This document shows positions 59,412 through 64,000 of a stretch of 64,000 bases of DNA, one piece after another. The position numbers and the translations under genes are program-made. Positions within the stretch are counted from its first letter, which is position 1; every line of letters begins with the position of its first letter. The notes under the pieces were generated by a model, which worked only from the letters and a program-made list of their open reading frames with translations, made no database searches and was not told where the DNA came from. Location of the stretch: positions 372,001-436,000 of the forward strand of contig JAEYDD010000072.1 in the NCBI GenBank assembly GCA_023404095.1, given 5' to 3'. The stretch is from Pseudomonadota bacterium. GTDB taxonomy: Bacteria > Pseudomonadota > Alphaproteobacteria > Rhizobiales > Rhizobiaceae.

Positions 59412-61172
59412 CTACCGCATCTCGTCGGGTGCCGCCGTACCGGTAATGGCGAGTCCCGACTTGAGAACAGATGCAACAGCAAACACCAGCCCGAGTCTGG
59501 CTATACTCAATTCTCTGTCTTTATCATTAACAAAACGTAAGTCCGGCTGGTCCTTACCCTTGTTCCAGTGCGCATGGAAGGCGCTGGCGAGATCGTAGAG
59601 GTAAAAGGCGATGCGGTGCGGCTCATGGGCGAGTGCAGCCGCCTCAACGATCCGCGGATACTCTGCGAGCTTGGCAAGCAACTGCAGTTCATGGGGATCG
59701 GAAATCTTGCCCTCGACGGCCGACGCCAGCTCAAGCTTGTCGAGTTCCAGGCCCGGAAAGGCTTCGCCCGCCTGGCGGAAGACCGACATGCAGCGCGCAT
59801 GCGCATACTGGACGTAGAAGACCGGATTGTCCTTCGATTGCTCCGTCACCTTGGCGAAGTCGAAATCGAGCGGCTCGGAACTCTTGCGGTACAGCATCAT
59901 GAAACGGACCGGATCGCGGCCGACCTCGTCCACCACCTCGCGCAGGGTGACGAAGTCGCCGGAACGCTTTGACATCTTCACCGGCTCGCCATTGCGGAAC
60001 AGCTTGACGAGCTGGCAGAGCAGCACGGTCAGCTTGGCATTGCCGTCCGAGATCGCCCGGCAGACCGCCTCCAGCCGCTTGACGTAGCCGCCGTGATCGG
60101 CGCCGAGAATATAGATCATCTCGCTGAAGCCGCGATCGAACTTGTCCTTGAAGTAGGCGACGTCCGCGGCGAAATACGTATAGCTGCCGTCGGACTTGAT
60201 CAGCGGCCGGTCGATGTCGTCGCCCACCTCGGTGGAGCGGAACAGCGTCTGCTCGCGATCCTCCCAGTCTTCCGGCAGCTGGCCCTTCGGGGGCGGCAGC
60301 ACGCCCTTGTAGACATGACCCTTGAAGGTCAGATCGTTGATGGCCGTGCGGATCGGCGCCCCGCCGTTGGCGTGCAGGGTCCGCTCGGAGAAGAAGATGT
60401 CGTGATGGACGTTCAGCGCGTCGAGATCGGCGCGGATCATCGCCATCATCGCGTCGATGGTGATGTCCTTTACGATCGGCAGCCACTTTTCCTCCGGCAT
60501 CAGGCGGAGGCTGGAGCCGTACTCATCCGCCAGCGCCTTGCCGACCGGAACGAGGTAGTCGCCGGGATAAAGGCCGGGCGGGATCTCGCCGACGCTTTCT
60601 CCCAGCGCCTCGCGATAGCGCAGGAAGGCGGAACGCGCGAGCACGTCCACCTGGGAGCCGGCATCATTGATGTAGTATTCCTTCGTAACCTCGTAGCCGG
60701 TGAAAGCAAGCAGGTTCGCCAGCGCATCGCCGACGACGGCACCGCGGCAATGGCCGACATGCATCGGCCCCGTCGGATTGGCCGAGACGTATTCCACGTT
60801 GACCTTACGGCCGGCGCCGAGTTCGCTGCGACCGAATGCGGTTGCCTTCCGGATCATGTCGGCAAGCACCTTCTGCCAGTAGCCGACCGACAGGCGGACA
60901 TTGATGAAGCCGGGACCGGCGACCGTGACTTCGGCCACTTCCGGATCCTGCCGCAGCTTCTCGACGATCAGTTCGGCCAGCGCACGCGGATTGGTGCCGA
61001 GCGGCTTGGCAAGAACCATGGCGGCATTGGTGGCGACGTCCCCGTGGCTGGAATCGCGCGGTGGCTCGACGCCGACGCGGGTGAAATCAACATCGGCGCG
61101 CTTCTCGCGCACGATCTCAAGATCCTCCAGCACGCTTTTGATTCTGCATTCGAAATCAGTAAAGAGGTTCAT
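59412..61172 (-). CDS. argS: arginyl-tRNA synthetase
   Basis: The 586-residue class I synthetase charges tRNA-Arg. The N-terminal MNLFTDFECRIKSVLEDLEI and the HIGH-like HVGHCRGAVVGD (ANPTGPMHVGHCRG) are present, with VKMSKRSGDFVTLREVVDEV as the KMSK-type loop and a C-terminal anticodon-binding domain ending SVLKSGLAITGTAAPDEMR. ATG 61172 is chosen from family usage; 61181 is three codons longer. The length is normal. Confidence 0.97.
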   Translation of the reverse strand: MNLFTDFECRIKSVLEDLEIVREKRADVDFTRVGVEPPRDSSHGDVATNAAMVLAKPLGTNPRALAELIVEKLRQDPEVAEVTVAGPGFINVRLSVGYWQKVLADMIRKATAFGRSELGAGRKVNVEYVSANPTGPMHVGHCRGAVVGDALANLLAFTGYEVTKEYYINDAGSQVDVLARSAFLRYREALGESVGEIPPGLYPGDYLVPVGKALADEYGSSLRLMPEEKWLPIVKDITIDAMMAMIRADLDALNVHHDIFFSERTLHANGGAPIRTAINDLTFKGHVYKGVLPPPKGQLPEDWEDREQTLFRSTEVGDDIDRPLIKSDGSYTYFAADVAYFKDKFDRGFSEMIYILGADHGGYVKRLEAVCRAISDGNAKLTVLLCQLVKLFRNGEPVKMSKRSGDFVTLREVVDEVGRDPVRFMMLYRKSSEPLDFDFAKVTEQSKDNPVFYVQYAHARCMSVFRQAGEAFPGLELDKLELASAVEGKISDPHELQLLAKLAEYPRIVEAAALAHEPHRIAFYLYDLASAFHAHWNKGKDQPDLRFVNDKDRELSIARLGLVFAVASVLKSGLAITGTAAPDEMR

Positions 61173-61239
61173 GTCATCCATCCGCGCGCCAGAAGGCGCA
61201 AATGCGCTCAAAGCGCTGAATTTCCAGTGGGCCCGGTGA

Positions 61240-62457
61240 CTATCGCAATTCCGGGGTATGGTCAAACAGACGCCTGTGGGTATTGATCGCGTAGTTGTCG
61301 GTCATTCCGGCAAGATAGTCGCCGACATGGCGGGCCTTGGCGCCCTCCGGCAAGCCGGCCATGCAATCGACCCAGTAGTGCCCCTGCATCAGCGCGGGAT
61401 CGTTCATATAGGCGTTGAACAGATCGGTGACGATGGACGCCGCATTCGCGCGCACCCGCATTACTTCGGGATGGCGATAGATGCGGGAGAACAGCATCTT
61501 CTTGATCTGCTTGTCGGTCACCGCCATGTCCTGCGAAAACGTCGCCATCACGCGGCCGGCGGCACGGACGTCGGCCGCGCTTTGCGGCTGCACGGCACGC
61601 AGGGAATCCTGCGCATAGCCGATGACGTCCTCGACCATCGCGGTAATCTGGCGGCGCATGATCTCGTGGGTGAAGCGCGCCGGCTCCAGCGAGGGATAAA
61701 GGCCGCGCACCTCGGCCATAAGCCCGGCAAGGAAGGGGATTTCCTCCAGCATGTCGAACGAGAGGTAGCCGGAGCGCAGGCCGTCGTCGATGTCATGGGT
61801 GTTGTAGGCGATGTCGTCGGCGATCGCCGCCACCTGCGCCTCCAGGCTTGCAAAGCTTGCCAGCTCGAGGTCGTGCAGGGCGCAGTAGTCGAGGATCGGC
61901 TGCGGGACGGGACCACGCGTGCCCTCGCCGTCCGGCGTCAACAGCGGCCCGTTGTGCTTGACGAGCCCCTCCAGCGTCTCCCAGGTGAGGTTGAGCCCGT
62001 CGAATTCGGCGTAGCGCCGCTCCAGCTTGGTGACGATGCGCAACGACTGGGCATTGTGGTCGAAACCGCCATAGGGCAGCAGCGCCTCATGCAGCGCGTC
62101 CTCGCCGGTGTGGCCGAAGGGGGTGTGACCGAAGTCGTGCACCAGCGCCACCCCCTCGGCGAGGTCCTCGTCGAGCCTGAGAGCGCGGGCGAGCGCGCGG
62201 GCGATTTGCGCCACCTCGATCGTATGCGTCAGGCGCGTGCGGTAGTGGTCGCCGTCCGCGGCGATGAAGACCTGGGTCTTGTGCTTGAGGCGGCGAAAGG
62301 CCGTCGTATGGACGATCCGGTCTCGGTCGCGCTGGAAATCCGAGCGTGTGGGGCTTGTGACCTCATCGAAGAGCCGCCCGCGGCTCGACCAGGGATCGGC
62401 CGCAAAGATTGCCCTTTGGCCTGCGCCGAAACCGAGGGCATGTCTGTCCAGTGTCAT
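61240..62457 (-). CDS. dgt: dGTP triphosphohydrolase-like protein
   Basis: The 405-residue HD-domain enzyme should hydrolyse dNTPs to nucleosides and triphosphate. The start DEVTSPTRSDFQRDRDRIVH with TTAFRRLKHKTQVF, the metal ligands in RLTHTIEVAQIARALARAL, LVHDFGHTPFGHTGE and the Asp in DDIAYNTHDIDDG are all in place. Such proteins precede argS in many rhizobia; here the two are separated by 67 bases on one strand. Confidence 0.93.
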   Translation of the reverse strand: MTLDRHALGFGAGQRAIFAADPWSSRGRLFDEVTSPTRSDFQRDRDRIVHTTAFRRLKHKTQVFIAADGDHYRTRLTHTIEVAQIARALARALRLDEDLAEGVALVHDFGHTPFGHTGEDALHEALLPYGGFDHNAQSLRIVTKLERRYAEFDGLNLTWETLEGLVKHNGPLLTPDGEGTRGPVPQPILDYCALHDLELASFASLEAQVAAIADDIAYNTHDIDDGLRSGYLSFDMLEEIPFLAGLMAEVRGLYPSLEPARFTHEIMRRQITAMVEDVIGYAQDSLRAVQPQSAADVRAAGRVMATFSQDMAVTDKQIKKMLFSRIYRHPEVMRVRANAASIVTDLFNAYMNDPALMQGHYWVDCMAGLPEGAKARHVGDYLAGMTDNYAINTHRRLFDHTPELR

Positions 62458-62669
62458 AGCTCACCTGCATTCGGGCCGCCCATTGACGTGGCCCCGATGC
62501 CTTCATACCTATAGTGTGCACAGCGTGAAAGCGCGCCGCAAGCGTGATGCGAATATGCTTTTCGATTCATGGGCTTGCGGAATGCGTTTCAACGACGTGG
62601 AAAGCCCCGGCCGCCGGCTGCGGCACAGAATCGATTCTCGGCGGACCTTGAACCCGCCCGGAGGTGTTG

Positions 62670-63005
62670 ATGAGCGACAAGACCGTAACCTTATCCGATG
62701 CGGCTGCAAAACGCATCGCGACCATTCTGGGCGCCGATCCGGAAAAGAGCGCCATGCGCGTTTCCGTCGAGGGCGGTGGCTGTTCCGGATTCTCCTACAA
62801 GTTCGACCTCGTCGACACGGCCGCGGCCGATGACGACATCGTGCTGGAGAAGGGAAATGCCCGCGTTCTCATCGACCAGCTTTCGCTCGTCTACATGGAC
62901 GGCTCGGAGATCGATTTCATCGACAACCTGATGGGCCAGTCGTTCCAGATCAAGAATCCGAACGCAGTCGCAAGCTGCGGCTGCGGCACGAGCTTCTCCA
63001 TCTAG
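62670..63005 (+). CDS. erpA: iron-sulfur cluster insertion protein (HesB/IscA family)
   Basis: The 111-residue A-type carrier starts MSDKTVTLSDAAAKRIATIL at ATG 62670 behind GGAGG. The three conserved cysteines are in GGGCSGFSYKFD and SCGCGTSFSI. It passes Fe-S clusters to target enzymes. It is divergent from dgt, a common rhizobial arrangement. ErpA is preferred over IscA because no isc genes are near, but the choice is not certain. Confidence 0.9.
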   Translation: MSDKTVTLSDAAAKRIATILGADPEKSAMRVSVEGGGCSGFSYKFDLVDTAAADDDIVLEKGNARVLIDQLSLVYMDGSEIDFIDNLMGQSFQIKNPNAVASCGCGTSFSI

Positions 63006-63028
63006 GCTTCACCCCCGATCCAGGTTCG

Positions 63029-63058
63029 ATGGGCGGAAGGCCGGAGCCAGCCGCCCAT
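63029..63058. terminator. hairpin between converging genes
   Basis: ATGGGCGG (63029-63036) and CCGCCCAT (63051-63058) can form an eight-base-pair stem between erpA and the permease gene. There is no T-tract, so its role as terminator is tentative. Confidence 0.35.
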
Positions 63059-63068
63059 TGCACCATTC

Positions 63069-64000
63069 TCAGTGGCCGCCATCCGCCGCCATCGCAGCAA
63101 CCCGCGCGCTGCGTTCGTCATAGGTCGCGCCATTGAAGAACATGTTGAGCAGCACCGCCGCCAACGACGCGAGCAGGATGCCCGAATCGATCAGGGGATG
63201 CAGGCCGTGGGCGATCCATTGCTTGAAGTTCGGCGCGATCAGCGGGATCATCCCGAAACCGAGCGATACCGCCACGACGAACAGATTGTTGCGGCTGGAT
63301 TTGAAATCGACGGTGGCAAGGATGCGGATGCCGGTTGCGGCAACCATGCCGAACATGACGAGCCCGGCGCCGCCGAGCACCGCGGTCGGCAGTGATTCCA
63401 CGAGGGCCGCCACCTTCGGCAGAAGCCCAAGCAGCACCAGGATGACGCCGCCGGCCACGCAGACGAAGCGCGACTTGACGCCCGTCACCCCCACGAGGCC
63501 GACATTCTGCGAGAAGCTCGTGTAGGGGAAGGTATTGAAGATGCCGCCGATCAGCGTGCCGAGCCCGTCGGTGCGCAGGCCTGCCGACAGCATCGGCCGC
63601 GTCACCGGCCTGTCGGTCATCTCGCCCAGAGCCAGGAACATGCCTGTCGATTCGATCATGACGACGATCATCACGATGCACATGGTGAAGATCAGCAGCG
63701 GATCGAAGATCGGCGCGCCGAAGTGGAAGGGCATGATCGGGGCGAACCATGCGGCCTCCCCGACCTTGGCAAAGCCCATCAGGCCGGTGACGCCGGCGAC
63801 GACGGCGCCGATGACGATGCCGAGCAGAACGGCGATGTTGGCAACGAAACCGCGGCCGAAACGGGCGATCAGCAGGATGGACAGCAGGACGACGGCGGAA
63901 AGCGCCATGCCGTGCAGCGGCGCATAGGCCGGGTTCGGCACGGTGGCCGCCAGCGCCAGCTTCTCCGGCACAGCGGCAACCGTCGCGCCCTCGCCCGCGA
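63069..64000 (-). CDS. NCS2-family xanthine/uracil permease (N-terminus off window)
   Basis: The visible 310 residues are the C-terminal two-thirds of a nucleobase:cation symporter-2 protein; the frame is open to the right edge. Helices run through the whole fragment, with GLRTDGLGTLIGGIFNTFPY and SFSQNVGLVGVTGVKSRFVC. The QNVGL and TGVKSR motifs match purine (xanthine or urate) transporters of the XanQ/UapA type rather than uracil carriers such as UraA. It ends YDERSARVAAMAADGGH. The gene is convergent with erpA and not linked to purine genes inside the window. Confidence 0.88.
   Translation of the reverse strand, partial: AGEGATVAAVPEKLALAATVPNPAYAPLHGMALSAVVLLSILLIARFGRGFVANIAVLLGIVIGAVVAGVTGLMGFAKVGEAAWFAPIMPFHFGAPIFDPLLIFTMCIVMIVVMIESTGMFLALGEMTDRPVTRPMLSAGLRTDGLGTLIGGIFNTFPYTSFSQNVGLVGVTGVKSRFVCVAGGVILVLLGLLPKVAALVESLPTAVLGGAGLVMFGMVAATGIRILATVDFKSSRNNLFVVAVSLGFGMIPLIAPNFKQWIAHGLHPLIDSGILLASLAAVLLNMFFNGATYDERSARVAAMAADGGH

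Noticed and set aside
56122..59540. Several plus-strand frames of 150 to 565 residues opposite the SPOR gene
   Set aside because: They are shadows of Ala/Pro/Glu-rich coding sequence and have low-complexity products without start signals.

Overview
The window looks like part of a chromosome from a Rhizobiales bacterium, most likely Rhizobiaceae. The support is high-GC coding sequence; the order argS, SPOR protein, nagZ, scpA, scpB, tatA, tatB, tatC, serS, surE, pcm, nlpD; a one-piece secDF beside yajC and two complex I assembly-factor homologues; a Porin_2 porin; DUF982, DUF1127 and DUF1488 proteins; and a znu/zur locus with Zur-box palindromes. All identifications rest on reading sequence and remembered family motifs; no database search was run.

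Region 1 (1-7343) is the control end of a prophage or prophage remnant. A leftward early operon encodes a Cro-like protein, a CII-like protein, a small unknown, a ParB/MT-A70 fusion, another small unknown and a C5-cytosine methyltransferase that runs off the left edge. A divergent repressor gene lies to the right. Four copies of a 19-bp dyad (AGTTGC-N7-GCAACT type) flank the switch and precede a rightward operon of tiny proteins that ends in a PrtN-type activator. No integrase or attachment site is visible.

Region 2 (7344-15204) is an arginine deiminase island: porin, arcD, arcA, arcB, arcC and an NhaC-type antiporter. The porin and arcD share a promoter-proximal box and matching first codons, so one 5' region appears to have been copied onto the other gene.

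Region 3 (15205-30970) is accessory. It holds a decayed patch with a truncated membrane-protein gene joined to a 5'-less DUF1488 gene, a 1,623-residue RTX adhesin with seven 306-bp repeats downstream of an Omp25-like gene, an FAH hydrolase with a gamma carbonic anhydrase, the znuA / znuC-znuB-zur zinc locus, and a serralysin metalloprotease.

Region 4 (30998-38252) has trigger factor, tRNA-Leu(UAG), a GDYxxLxY/DUF2157 pair, then a 1.4-kb non-coding array of three RNAs whose hairpin loops all carry CCUCCUCCC-like motifs (cuckoo/CcsR type). The array is followed by two DUF1127 microproteins and trmFO. The second and third RNAs and the first DUF1127 gene share an upstream 16-bp motif. This array is the most interesting part of the window.

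Region 5 (38405-64000) is core genome: protein export (secDF-yajC, tatABC), chromosome segregation (scpAB), envelope and division (nlpD, nagZ, SPOR protein), protein repair (pcm), surE, serS, argS, dgt, erpA, and a purine permease cut by the right edge.
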